Of a stretch of DNA of 64,000 nucleotides, positions 10,101 to 17,638 are shown piece after piece. Position numbers and translations under genes: made by a program. This stretch comes from Acidobacteriota bacterium (lineage in GTDB: Bacteria; Acidobacteriota; Terriglobia; Bryobacterales; Bryobacteraceae). How positions within the stretch are numbered: position 1 is the stretch's first letter; each line of letters begins with the position of its first letter. The notes under the pieces were generated by a model. That model was not told where the DNA came from. It worked only from the letters and a program-made list of their open reading frames with translations, and did not search any database. Where the stretch lies: contig JAFKEE010000034.1 in assembly GCA_017307505.1 (NCBI GenBank), positions 62,001-126,000 on the forward strand. The letters are read 5' to 3'.

Positions 10101-11982
10101 CGTCGCGCCGGCGGGCTAGTTCCTGGAACCAGCCGGCCAATTCGGGTTCATGATCGCGGAGCGATACGGTGAGGCCGCGCCGTGCGACGGCTTCCAGTTC
10201 CGCCGAGGGCGCTTTGGCCTGATCGAGTGATTCGGCCCACTTGCGGTAAGCGAGGGCGGCCGATTTTCCGTAGAGGTCCTCCTGCTCCGCCCGGCGCCGC
10301 AGGATCTCCGGATTCTGGAGCCGCGCAGCCGCAGCCTCGAGTCCGCGCCGGCTGTCGTAGGGCCGCCCGAGACGTTCGAGCATCCCGGCCCGCGCCAGAT
10401 GAAGGCGCGCCGAATCGGGTGCTTTCGCCAGGCCCGCTTCGCTGACCGGCAGGGCCTCGGCGTCGCGGGACGCCGCCATCAGCAGGCGGGTGGTTTCGTA
10501 ATAACCTGCTTCAAATCCAGGATCCAGCGCGTAGGTCCGGCGCCAGAGCTCGAGGGAGCGGGCGGGTTCGCCCAGCTTCTCCCAGAACGTTGCATAGTCG
10601 GCCAGAACACCCACCTCCGCAGGCAGGGACTTGGCGGCTACCTCGACATAGGGACGGGCGCGAGCCAGGTCGCCCGAGGCAACCAGCAGGCTGACCAGCC
10701 TGGTGCGGCGGTCCAGCTTCGAACCGTTCAGAGCCAGCGCCTTTTCCAACGAGCGGACCTCCCGGGCTGTGTCGTTCATCTCGCGGCCCAGATCCGCCGA
10801 GACCCACCAGAGATCCTCGTTGGCCGGCTCCAGCGAGAGGCTCTCGTCAAAAAGGGCCAGTGCGCCAGGCCTGTCCTGGTGCAGCAGGCGCAGCCGGCCG
10901 GATCGCTCGGCCAGAAGGGGATCGCGCGGATTGAGTTGTCTCGCGCGCTGCATCGCCGGTTCGGCCGCGATTCTGGACCCGCCGTCATAGAGGGCATTCG
11001 CGTATTGACGCCAGCGATCTCCATTGTCCGGTTCCATCTCGAGAATCGCGGCCAGCCAACGGGCGGCCGCCCCGTAATCTTTCAATTGCAGCGACTCGTC
11101 GGCGGCCAGGGCGATACCGCTGGGATCGCGGGGATTGGCGGCCAGCGCGGCGGTCAGTTCTGCCAGAGGCGCCCGGGCAGTCACCGCCTGGCGAAGCTTG
11201 TAATAGTCTGCCAGGGAGGGCAACGGGAAGCCGGCGTTCTGGATGAATTCCGGCCACTCGCCGAGAGGCTCCCCGTTCGCATCTTTCAGAGTTAAGGGGG
11301 CGAGGAGGAAACCATCGGCGAGCGCAGGTGGCGTCCAGGCCGCTTCCTGCGCGTCCTTGGGAGGAGGGTCCAGGCTCGCCAGGAACTGGCGCGACAGGGA
11401 TTCGAATAGCTGCGGCGGCGGAGCGTTCTCGGGAGACCAGAACAACGGCCGCACACGGCGGGCGGCGAACACGCGGCCGAACCAGGCGCGCGTATATTCC
11501 GTCATGGATTGTGGCAATTCGGGCCAGCGTCCCGCGAAGACGGCGGTGGGCCAGCCCTGGTCCGGCTCGGTGATCAAAGCGCGCGGCAGTTCTGAATAGA
11601 AGCGCAGAGCTTCCACGGCGGGAGGCGCCTCTTCCGCTATGCGGAGTTGCTCCTTCAGGTCTCTGTCCAGAGCAGCCGCCGACCGGTAAGGCCCAAGGGG
11701 TTGAAACCCGCCCGCGGTGAATACAATGAGGTCGAACTGACTCTTATCCTTACGTGTCGCATAGAGCTTGCGGACGTAGGGGCGGAGCGCATCGAGATCA
11801 GCAGGCTGCAGGGTGTCCAACGCGATGACGACCGACAGCCGGGCACTGAAGCTAGCCGGAGCGAGGCGTAGCGGCACCTCAGCGCCGCGCATGGTGAGCG
11901 TGGCCGGGCCGGGCAGGAGAGCTACCTGGCCTGGAAGCAGCGCGGCTGCCCAAAGGGACAGATATAGTAATCTGCACAACAC
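7102..11982 (-). CDS. Giant exported TPR-repeat protein with VWA-like N-terminal region
   Basis: A 1,626-residue protein starting with GTG; the first 20 residues look like a signal peptide. Residues about 45-210 have an alternating beta/alpha pattern (VVIALDTLQ..., FDLIVFTAGGF) like a VWA fold but without the DxSxS metal site. Residues about 285-620 are TPR-type helical repeats (for example ALFDESLSLEPANEDLWW, LELWRRTYALDPGFEAGYY). The remaining 1,000 residues are mostly helical, with a lysine-rich segment near 740-790, and I recognise no enzyme motif. No Shine-Dalgarno sequence; a TATAAT box lies 11 nt before the start. It is followed without a gap by the VWA gene. Likely a scaffold for protein-protein interaction outside the cytoplasm. 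Confidence 0.85.
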   Translation of the reverse strand: MLCRLLYLSLWAAALLPGQVALLPGPATLTMRGAEVPLRLAPASFSARLSVVIALDTLQPADLDALRPYVRKLYATRKDKSQFDLIVFTAGGFQPLGPYRSAAALDRDLKEQLRIAEEAPPAVEALRFYSELPRALITEPDQGWPTAVFAGRWPELPQSMTEYTRAWFGRVFAARRVRPLFWSPENAPPPQLFESLSRQFLASLDPPPKDAQEAAWTPPALADGFLLAPLTLKDANGEPLGEWPEFIQNAGFPLPSLADYYKLRQAVTARAPLAELTAALAANPRDPSGIALAADESLQLKDYGAAARWLAAILEMEPDNGDRWRQYANALYDGGSRIAAEPAMQRARQLNPRDPLLAERSGRLRLLHQDRPGALALFDESLSLEPANEDLWWVSADLGREMNDTAREVRSLEKALALNGSKLDRRTRLVSLLVASGDLARARPYVEVAAKSLPAEVGVLADYATFWEKLGEPARSLELWRRTYALDPGFEAGYYETTRLLMAASRDAEALPVSEAGLAKAPDSARLHLARAGMLERLGRPYDSRRGLEAAAARLQNPEILRRRAEQEDLYGKSAALAYRKWAESLDQAKAPSAELEAVARRGLTVSLRDHEPELAGWFQELARRRDAGQPASGATAQSTRTAGAPEGLVPGGLAGMAFAARVKKRNFSSSTFFEELSRTLAEGFGASEKSVAEAYREELMSYFAKVQQLQALGKVKGGHYVITLSTKDSAARKAAERVVELLGYRLKVNRNKISLDAGEKKEQARKQELLSALGLDPVEMVEVVEAGKDYDLEVDIGWAPVLLGQAAWMREFAPKGAPGGGFSELLVREPGVARLYAGLASAEPRAAELLAKRVGLRTLASEKYADLLLAYGPAFALNGQGEVIVPGGPAARPVWKILAQADVLDPVQFYTKLLQQDNGKLLAFFANLTQLDRLHQAFFTRNAQRAAAYYALFKDSPEMKPGAAKRTREASFLEFLREIPIAPDGTVNWPGSAEVWTVARGASTLEKTQRMMRKVDKAVAPASEDEVLIRMARRRYEAGDQKVSQVDNFLAVARIDAKRATPLTEPEALLLAQSLSDCEGAYPYFTSLTELHEKDFIRFIRLAARVKLMPDIEANQFLAHFYGVAELLDLLARHEALTIAEASALFSELCERLGGAATPDQWSESSATVLDLAQRQAKTRAGVPEGRDWWIDALAGPAQLGRRDEIRKVLRAQQAPDLAQLLGMVRQAKELPRNPLENATALEKSFAALPRVEFSKTQKPRSEIRQTVELYCALGGARLLAEVRKQAARKKPNPKEFEKLSRQLLQELAAPLALAALSLDYAYFLRPSDLAAAEDALLVRKHQFIELDTTTKKTTWFPPAEFEISSDSVGSFARGSMAGFAYTAGRIARAGRAGSSVSNENVQVMQTAAVRSTPLWQLRVEDLRSFKLRVLAGREWVVESSRNSGVRESLETATVGLIAPNRRSRLLAALTAGEVAPAWEVLSLSDLYWLGDRLAAAYPAEAPWSSPLWPALRHATSTVHRHSLLGQVPLFIHGYSIPCFEPLPPYEDYARYLLPDRFSERVSEFKLSLAWFADHEGIDPLRLAADAETLMEKAFGTLQMIDYNDWASALKAWHGLGAAWLLEKQ

Positions 11983-11993
11983 TGATTCACGGC

Positions 11994-11999
11994 ATTATA
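11994..11999 (-). promoter_or_regulatory. Consensus -10 box (TATAAT) for the TPR-VWA operon
   Basis: A perfect TATAAT on the minus strand. The transcription start would fall near 11987, only about 5 nt before the GTG start codon, so the messenger would be leaderless or nearly so. The -35 region is poor. Confidence 0.55.
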
Positions 12000-12231
12000 A
12001 CTGGAGGAAATCAGTTTGGAACCGTGTTTCCACCAGGATCGAGGCCCGGACAGTAGGATCGGTACCAGTCTGCGGGAATCCGGATCGAAAGTTCACTAGA
12101 ATGGGGACTGTGCGATGCCCGGCGAATGGTGTGGCGGAGGGGCTCCGCTGCTGGTCCGGTGCCGCGGGCGCCCCGGCTCACAACCAGTTCCTGCCGGGGA
12201 TGCAGCGTGCTAGGCTTTGAATTCCGTGGAC

Positions 12232-12828
12232 ATGACGTCAAATCCGAGAGCGACCGGCCGGCTGCCGAGGGAGGTCCTGGAGACCGATCCTTCCGTCATT
12301 TATGTGCTCGACCGGGATCTCCGAATCACTTACTGCAATGCCGCCTGGGATCGCTTCGCCGTGGAAAACGGTGGAATGGATCTGGTACGTCCTCACCTGC
12401 TGGGCCGTTCTGTCATGGACTCCGTTCCCCAGGTGCTGCATGGATTCTTCGAGGATGGGTACCGGAAAGCGCTGTCTTCTGGAGAGACATGGGAGCACTC
12501 CTATGAGTGTTCCAGTGCCTCGACCTACCGGGCATTCCGCATGTTGACTTACCCGGAACCCGACCGTTCGGGCCTCGTCGTGGTGAACCTAATCCTCGTG
12601 GCTCATCCGCATAACGACGTGGAGCGGCAGCCCCATGCACTGGAACCGGGCTTGTATCTGGATGACTTCGGCGTGCTGAAGATGTGCAGCCACTGTCGAA
12701 GGGTGTCCCGGGTTGGGGAACCCGGGCAGTGGGATTGGGTGCCGGCTCTGGTGGAGGCGCCGCCCGCCCGCGTCAGCCATGGTCTCTGCGCGATGTGTGT
12801 CCACCTCTACTACCCGGACCCTGGCTGA
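12232..12828 (+). CDS. PAS-domain protein with C-terminal CxxC...CxxC motif
   Basis: A 198-residue cytoplasmic protein. Residues about 15-115 form a PAS sensor domain (VIYVLDRDLRITYCNAAWDRF). The C-terminal part holds MCSHCRRVSR, a tryptophan-rich stretch, then SHGLCAMCVHLYY. This pairing of two CxxC motifs with a late SHGLC motif is known at the end of some sensor kinases and response regulators, where it probably binds a metal. No kinase, cyclase or DNA-binding output is present, so this is a stand-alone sensor or adaptor. The ATG at 12232 is preferred; in-frame GTG (12226) and TTG (12217) starts also exist. Partner unknown. Confidence 0.82.
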   Translation: MTSNPRATGRLPREVLETDPSVIYVLDRDLRITYCNAAWDRFAVENGGMDLVRPHLLGRSVMDSVPQVLHGFFEDGYRKALSSGETWEHSYECSSASTYRAFRMLTYPEPDRSGLVVVNLILVAHPHNDVERQPHALEPGLYLDDFGVLKMCSHCRRVSRVGEPGQWDWVPALVEAPPARVSHGLCAMCVHLYYPDPG

Positions 12829-12845
12829 GCGGCGCGCCGAACCCG

Positions 12846-14249
12846 CTACACGCCGGTCGCGGCAACGACTGTGATCGCTGCGTCCCCTACCGCCGGCGCG
12901 GGTACTGTCACCGAGAGCGGGGCCTCTGTCAGTTGGGGACGGTAGGGCAGGGAAACGAGGAGTTTGTCGCCTGCCTTCACCTCGTAGGCCCGAATGGGCT
13001 GTGGGCCGGCTAGCGCCGTATTCCATTCGACAACAATCCGATCCGCATCGCGGCGGGTCTTTACATCCGTGGGTTGGATGAGGCCGCTCTTCTCCTGGAA
13101 GTAGTTGGTGGCCGCCCCATGCCTCGCCGCGGAGTCGTTCTCGATGCGCACGCGCTCGAGGGCCGACGGCAGGTCAGAGAGCGCCGCCGTCAGGTTGGCG
13201 GTCAGTTGGCAGTTCTCCGGCCTGGCACGGTCGATGCGGCCGGTGCCGATGATGGCGCAGGAGACGCCGGGCAGCGAAACGGTATACCGCACCAGGTCCG
13301 AACAGGCGGTTGCTTCCGGCTTGCCAACAGACAGGATCACGTCGTCGGGCGTTCGAGAAAAGCGCGGCTGCTTGCCATAGTACGCGCCATCAGCGAAGAC
13401 CTTCATTGCGATTACCCCCAGGCCTCGTGCCATCGCGAGCGGCAGCACGTTGTTCTGATGTGAGCTGCACAACCTGTCATTGGAGTTCAGCGCAACCAGC
13501 AGGGTGTCGAAGATGTTCTGGTTATCGCGGCGGATAGCGTTCATCAGCACAGGGGAACTCTGGTGGCCCGTGAGACCGATGTGGCGGATCCAGTGCTTCT
13601 GCTGCGGGTTGAGCCCGGTATAGTTCGTACCGTCACGGAAATCGAGCAAGGCAGCCAGCGCGCCGATGCGATCGGGGCGCTTGGATCCACGCTCCGCCAG
13701 GCCTTCGTAAATCTGGTTTACCTGTTCCATCGTGGTCAGGTTGTGGATCTGGATGGAATCGAGATAGGCGCCTTCGGGGATGAAGCCTTTGCCGTCTCCG
13801 AAGATCTGGGTGAGGGAACGCTTCAGTTCGTCGACTGCCGTGGCTCCGGTACCAGCTGGGTCCGCGGCGAACCGGCGGCCGGTTTTGGTGGCGAGGAATA
13901 GCCGCTCCCGCCCGGCTCTGTCGTAGGACGTGTCGGCGGGCGTGAGATGAAGCCGGCGGAAGGCCTCGCCGTAGTTCATCTGGCTGGGGCCATAGGCGTT
14001 GGCCGTGTCGAGATAGTTCAGCCCGAGTTCGATCGCGCGGACGATGATATCGGCCGGATCGATGCCGGGCTTGGTCCACTGCAGCGAGGCCTGGCCGCCG
14101 AGAGCAAGCGGCACAACCTGCCGGCCGGTACGGCCCAGAAGCCTTTGCGGGAATCTGGCCGCTGCCTGGGCGTAAAGCGTTCCTGGCGACAGCATTCCGG
14201 CAGCTGGGACAGCTCCGAGAACGGAGAGAACATTGCGGCGGGAAATCAT
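12846..14249 (-). CDS. Tat-exported aldo/keto reductase with C-terminal extension
   Basis: A 467-residue protein with a TAGGAG ribosome site ahead of the ATG. The leader ISRRNVLSVLG is twin-arginine-like, so the enzyme is exported folded. The barrel shows the expected aldo/keto reductase residues: Asp and Tyr in LDTANAYGPSQ (about 81-91), Lys in LFLATKTG, and His in IQIHNLTTM. About 80 residues after the barrel (from PTDVKTRRDADRIVVEW) look like a small beta-sandwich of fibronectin type, unusual for this family and perhaps used for binding. Length is well above the roughly 300 residues of cytosolic relatives. NADPH-dependent reduction is the family reaction; the substrate is unknown and a periplasmic cofactor supply would have to travel with the folded protein. 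Confidence 0.87.
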   Translation of the reverse strand: MISRRNVLSVLGAVPAAGMLSPGTLYAQAAARFPQRLLGRTGRQVVPLALGGQASLQWTKPGIDPADIIVRAIELGLNYLDTANAYGPSQMNYGEAFRRLHLTPADTSYDRAGRERLFLATKTGRRFAADPAGTGATAVDELKRSLTQIFGDGKGFIPEGAYLDSIQIHNLTTMEQVNQIYEGLAERGSKRPDRIGALAALLDFRDGTNYTGLNPQQKHWIRHIGLTGHQSSPVLMNAIRRDNQNIFDTLLVALNSNDRLCSSHQNNVLPLAMARGLGVIAMKVFADGAYYGKQPRFSRTPDDVILSVGKPEATACSDLVRYTVSLPGVSCAIIGTGRIDRARPENCQLTANLTAALSDLPSALERVRIENDSAARHGAATNYFQEKSGLIQPTDVKTRRDADRIVVEWNTALAGPQPIRAYEVKAGDKLLVSLPYRPQLTEAPLSVTVPAPAVGDAAITVVAATGV

Positions 14250-14384
14250 GGCAGCTCCTATACTTCTGGACTTGCGGCGTCTCGCTTCGGAAAGCGATAG
14301 AGCCGAGTATCAGATCTGGTATTCGCCTTTAGTATAAGCACGGAGAAGCACAGACGGCTTTGTAACGATTCCGCCGGAAGGTCC

Positions 14385-15788
14385 TCAGGGCCGGGGCTTG
14401 GGATATTCGTGCAGTTCGTGGCGGACCGTGGTTCGCCAATCTTCCAGCGGAGGCGCGCCTGCATTGCGGAAGAACCCGTGCAACTCCGACCGGAGCGTGG
14501 AACCCGACTTTGCATAGGTCGGGTCGCGCAGGACGTTCTTTGTTTCGCCGGGATCCGCTTCGAGATCGAACAACTCGCTGGGGAACTCCGAGGTCCGCTC
14601 GATGTACTTCAGCGTCTGTGTCCGTAATCCACGAACATTGGCGTACTCGAAGTACAGGCGGTTCCGCCAGTTGTCCACCTGGCCGCTCAATAAGCGTGTG
14701 TAGCTCCGGCCTGGCCTGTGGCGGCTGCGCGGAGCAGGAACGTTGAGATAGTCGAGGATCGAGGGGAAGAAGTCGTAGCTGGAGACGAGAGACGGGATGA
14801 CTCTGCCGCCGGGGATGCGTCCTGCCTGATTCCAGATGAGTGGGATCCGCAGGGCCTCTTCATACATGTTGAATGGCCAGGTGCCATTGCCTTTGCCCCA
14901 GACGCCGTGGTGTCCAGCGCTCCATCCCTGGTCGGCCGTGAAGATCACGAGTGTGTTCTCGCGGACGCCCATCTCGTCGAGCCGCCGCAACACCCGGCCG
15001 ATGTTGTGATCCATACCGGTGATCAGCGCCGAGTAGCCCAGTTTGCTGTTGCGCTGCCCGTGGTGCTGCGCAAGTTCCGGATTCTGCCAGGGGTGTTTGG
15101 GCGTGTCCGGAAAGCAGCCGAAGTCAGAGTGCTGGTAGGGCCGGCGGAACTCCTCCGGCTGGTAGTCGTAAGGCGTGTGTGGAGCGTAGAACGGCAGGTG
15201 CAGGACGAAAGGCTTGTCTTTCACCGTGTCCAGGAACTCAAGTGCTCCGTCCGTGACGAGATTTGTTTTGTAGCCTGCCAGTTTGCGGCGAACGCCATTC
15301 GTGACGAATCCGGGGTCCCGGTATGTCCCGCCGCCGCCGGGTACGGTGTGCCAGTAGGAGAAGCCGCATTGGGCCTTGTCGTCGTCGCCCAGGTGCCACT
15401 TGCCGCACATGCCCAGCGTATAGCCGCGGGCGGCGAGCATCTCGCTCCAGGTGGGATGCCCGGCAAGGAAGCGCGTCGCGGTTGGGCCGTAACTGTCGCG
15501 CGGCAGCAGATAGTCCTGGACACCGTGCTGAGAGGGAATCAGCCCGGTCATGTAAGTCATCCGGCTGGGCGAGCAGACCGGAGTACAGGCGTAGGCGCCG
15601 GTGAAGCGCGCTCCGGTTGCGGCCAGACTGTCGATGTTGGGTGTCTGGATGTCGCTGCATCCGTAGCAGCCATTGGCCCACGCCCCGTGATCGTCGGACA
15701 TGAAGATGACAACGTTCGTGCGGCGCGCGGCCGCGCGGGAGGGCAATAGGAGGAAGGGCGCTGCCAGGACAGAGCGGCGGCTCGGCAT
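14385..15788 (-). CDS. Exported formylglycine-dependent sulfatase
   Basis: A 467-residue sulfatase. A twin-arginine-like leader (MPSRRSVLAAPFLLLPSRA) precedes metal-binding residues in FMSDDHGAW (Asp32, Asp33). The sulfatase signature VCSPSRMTYMTG carries Cys72, the residue converted to formylglycine, so an anaerobic or aerobic maturase must exist elsewhere in the genome. CGKWHLGD and FTADQGWSAGHHG supply further active-site residues. It hydrolyses sulfate esters, most likely on polysaccharides outside the cytoplasm. The start is chosen for the leader; a TACGCT box ends 6 nt before it. Substrate unknown; a second sulfatase (51.9-53.5 kb) and an alpha-L-fucosidase (37.6 kb) lie in the same window. 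Confidence 0.92.
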   Translation of the reverse strand: MPSRRSVLAAPFLLLPSRAAARRTNVVIFMSDDHGAWANGCYGCSDIQTPNIDSLAATGARFTGAYACTPVCSPSRMTYMTGLIPSQHGVQDYLLPRDSYGPTATRFLAGHPTWSEMLAARGYTLGMCGKWHLGDDDKAQCGFSYWHTVPGGGGTYRDPGFVTNGVRRKLAGYKTNLVTDGALEFLDTVKDKPFVLHLPFYAPHTPYDYQPEEFRRPYQHSDFGCFPDTPKHPWQNPELAQHHGQRNSKLGYSALITGMDHNIGRVLRRLDEMGVRENTLVIFTADQGWSAGHHGVWGKGNGTWPFNMYEEALRIPLIWNQAGRIPGGRVIPSLVSSYDFFPSILDYLNVPAPRSRHRPGRSYTRLLSGQVDNWRNRLYFEYANVRGLRTQTLKYIERTSEFPSELFDLEADPGETKNVLRDPTYAKSGSTLRSELHGFFRNAGAPPLEDWRTTVRHELHEYPKPRP

Positions 15789-15794
15789 CCTAAC

Positions 15795-15800
15795 AGCGTA
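15795..15800 (-). promoter_or_regulatory. Possible leaderless -10 box of the first sulfatase
   Basis: TACGCT on the minus strand, exactly 6 nt before the ATG at 15788. It matches TANNNT only; no -35 element. Confidence 0.3.
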
Positions 15801-15805
15801 GCGTT

Positions 15806-16225
15806 CTAGATGGCGCGCGGTGCACCGGTCAAGGGCAGCATCGAACGCAGACGGTTGTCGCGCAACCAGAGTCCGCACCAGACCAGGGCGCCCATCATCA
15901 CCGGAAACAGGAGTGGGAACCACGAAGCCTCCGCACGGACCTGGATGGCCACCGCTCCGCCCAGATACCCCGTGAGCAGGACCGCGCCCAGCACCGCGGT
16001 GCGCGGAATGAGGTACAGGATCGTACACGTCGTCAGCAGGATCCCGAGCGGCACAATGACAGCTTCAGTGAAGCCAAGTTGAAGGGTCCCCTGGACCACG
16101 GGCGCCGGTTTGAATAGTTTGGCCACGCCGTCCAGGAGCAGAAACAGGGCGGGCAGTGCGGTTACGACTCTGCCGGCCCACAGTCTGCCGCGGGCGCCGG
16201 AAGCTCGATTCTCATTCATGTGCAT
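15806..16225 (-). CDS. DoxX-like small membrane protein
   Basis: A 139-residue protein with four hydrophobic helices (beginning near WAGRVVTALPALFLLLDGVAK) and the DoxX-like pattern LLDGVAKLFKP. A GAGGGG ribosome site precedes the ATG at 16225. It is the third gene of a tight minus-strand row with a DUF1801 and a YCII-type protein, a combination often found beside small stress or detoxification genes. No enzymatic role is established for the family. Confidence 0.82.
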   Translation of the reverse strand: MHMNENRASGARGRLWAGRVVTALPALFLLLDGVAKLFKPAPVVQGTLQLGFTEAVIVPLGILLTTCTILYLIPRTAVLGAVLLTGYLGGAVAIQVRAEASWFPLLFPVMMGALVWCGLWLRDNRLRSMLPLTGAPRAI

Positions 16226-16238
16226 AGTGATCCCCTCG

Positions 16239-16673
16239 TTACTTGCGTTTGCTTGCATCGCCCACCTCTGCATTCAGGGCGACCGCGCTCCCAATCCACT
16301 GCTGTATCGGGAACTTCTGCAGGTCGTCCACTCTCCGCAACTTGACGTGCCGGACACTCCCGCCTTCGCCTTCCAGCAGGCCGTCCGGATCCGGCAGGTC
16401 CGGGCCGTGCCAAAAGCCGAGAGTGACGTGATTGGAGGCGGGCTTGAAGAGGACAAACGGGCCGCCCGAGTCCCAGATAGGATGCCCCCATTTGATGAGC
16501 AAGGCTGCGCCGGGCACCTGCTGGGCGACAACGCTGCGCACCGCGGCGAAGAGCGCCTGCTGATCCGGTTTGAGCCGAGCCACCCATTCCTCGATGGGGG
16601 CAGGCTCCGATGCCTTTGGTTTGAGGGCGCGGGATGGCGCCGTTGCCGCGTTCGTCTTTGTGGCTTTCTTCAT
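16239..16673 (-). CDS. DUF1801 (YdhG-like) domain protein
   Basis: A 144-residue protein with a Lys/Ala-rich N-terminus and a DUF1801 domain: IEEWVARLKPDQQALFAAVRSVV, then LIKWGHPIWDSGGPFVLFKP, then FGF-like FWHG. Members of the family include a proposed iron chaperone, but the function is not settled. A GAGGAC ribosome site precedes the ATG at 16673. It lies 13 nt before the DoxX-like gene and 25 nt after the YCII gene, so the three are probably one transcript. Confidence 0.82.
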   Translation of the reverse strand: MKKATKTNAATAPSRALKPKASEPAPIEEWVARLKPDQQALFAAVRSVVAQQVPGAALLIKWGHPIWDSGGPFVLFKPASNHVTLGFWHGPDLPDPDGLLEGEGGSVRHVKLRRVDDLQKFPIQQWIGSAVALNAEVGDASKRK

Positions 16674-16698
16674 GGTCAGGTCCTCGCCCAATGTCCGG

Positions 16699-17079
16699 TC
16701 AGTCCGCGCAGGGCGGCGGTTCAAATAGTGTGCGAATCTCGCATTCGCCTTCGTAGGAAGGCCCCAGCGTCTTCACATGGAGATCCATCATCTTCCGGCC
16801 CTGCTCAATGGCAGCCGCCTTGTCCGGAGCCTCAATGATCGCGAAACCCGCGATGAGCTCTTTCGCCTCCGCGAATGGGCCATCCGTCACACGGAGCGTG
16901 CCCCCTGAGGCCCGGATCCGCGCGCCTTGGGAACTGGGGCCCAATCCGCCTGTCGAGATGACAGTTCCGGATTTCATCCCCTCCCGGGTCAGTTCGCCCA
17001 CTGCGGCCATCAGCTCGGGGCTGGGTGGTTGGCCGGCTTCCGATTCTTTGGTGGCCTTGATCATCATCATGAATCTCAT
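16699..17079 (-). CDS. YCII-related (DGPF domain) protein
   Basis: A 126-residue protein with the family wording MRFMMMIKA at the start, TDGPFAEAKELIAGF in the middle and EIRTLFEPP at the end. DGPF/YCII proteins are small ferredoxin-like folds often encoded next to ECF sigma factors; no sigma factor is visible here. The ATG at 17079 has a GGGAGAG ribosome site. First gene of a three-gene minus-strand row that diverges from the PadR gene. Confidence 0.87.
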   Translation of the reverse strand: MRFMMMIKATKESEAGQPPSPELMAAVGELTREGMKSGTVISTGGLGPSSQGARIRASGGTLRVTDGPFAEAKELIAGFAIIEAPDKAAAIEQGRKMMDLHVKTLGPSYEGECEIRTLFEPPPCAD

Positions 17080-17203
17080 GGTCTTCTCTCCCGCTCGTTG
17101 GGTCTGCGCCCCAGTCTGCGCTCTAACTGGACGTCGAACGAAGGATAGCTGGATCGACAACGGCTGGGGAATAAAGTGAGGGGCTCGATTCTTCCGGCCT
17201 CCT

Positions 17204-17218
17204 AATCTGTTACAGATT
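17204..17218. promoter_or_regulatory. Perfect inverted repeat between the YCII row and padR-type gene
   Basis: AATCTG-TTA-CAGATT, a perfect 6+3+6 dyad in the divergent intergenic region. Probably a regulator binding site for the minus-strand row, the plus-strand PadR gene, or both. Confidence 0.4.
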
Positions 17219-17225
17219 TTTCGTG

Positions 17226-17253
17226 ATGACAGACTTCCATAGACGTCTATACT
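17226..17253 (+). promoter_or_regulatory. Promoter of the PadR-ADOP operon
   Basis: ATGACA (17226-17231) and TATACT (17248-17253) with a 16-bp spacer, 21 nt before the TTG start codon. The -10 box is embedded in the palindromes described at 17239-17257, as expected for an autorepressed PadR gene. Confidence 0.55.
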
Positions 17254-17257
17254 AGAC
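17239..17257. promoter_or_regulatory. Overlapping palindromes, likely PadR operator
   Basis: ATAGACGTCTAT (17239-17250) is a perfect 12-bp palindrome and GTCTA-TAC-TAGAC (17245-17257) is a perfect dyad sharing its right half. Both cover the -10 box, a fitting place for autorepression by the following gene product. Confidence 0.5.
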
Positions 17258-17273
17258 AGCTAGGAGAGAGTCA

Positions 17274-17609
17274 TTGGGACGCCACGACAACGATCGCCTG
17301 CAAGGCACTCTGGACCTGCTCGTCTTGAAAGTCCTTGCTAGCCGTGGACGAATGCACGGCTACGGCATCACGCTCCAGATCCAGCAGATCTCCCGCGAAG
17401 AACTCCGGGTGGAAGAGGGCTCGCTCTATCCGGCGTTGCACCGCATGGCGCAGGACTCCCTCATTACGGCCGAGTGGGGGACCACGGAAAACAAACGCCG
17501 CGCCCGCTATTACGAAATCACGGCCGCGGGGCTGGAGCGGCTCCGGCAGGAAGAAGAGAACTGGGCCCGGCTGACCTCGGCCGTGGCGCGGTTCCTGCAG
17601 TACGCCTGA
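17274..17609 (+). CDS. PadR-family transcriptional regulator
   Basis: A 111-residue protein starting with TTG behind a TAGGAGAG site. The winged-helix domain is plain: LQGTLDLLVLKVLASRGRMHGYGI, then VEEGSLYPALHRM, then RRARYYEITAAG. The short C-terminal helix after it is typical of the small PadR class that sits next to ADOP permeases in Acidobacteria. PadR proteins repress their own operon and release DNA on binding a small molecule. The permease gene follows 29 nt later, so the regulator probably controls its expression. Confidence 0.93.
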   Translation: MGRHDNDRLQGTLDLLVLKVLASRGRMHGYGITLQIQQISREELRVEEGSLYPALHRMAQDSLITAEWGTTENKRRARYYEITAAGLERLRQEEENWARLTSAVARFLQYA

Positions 17610-17638
17610 TTGCGACACATCCCGGAAGGAGACACGAA

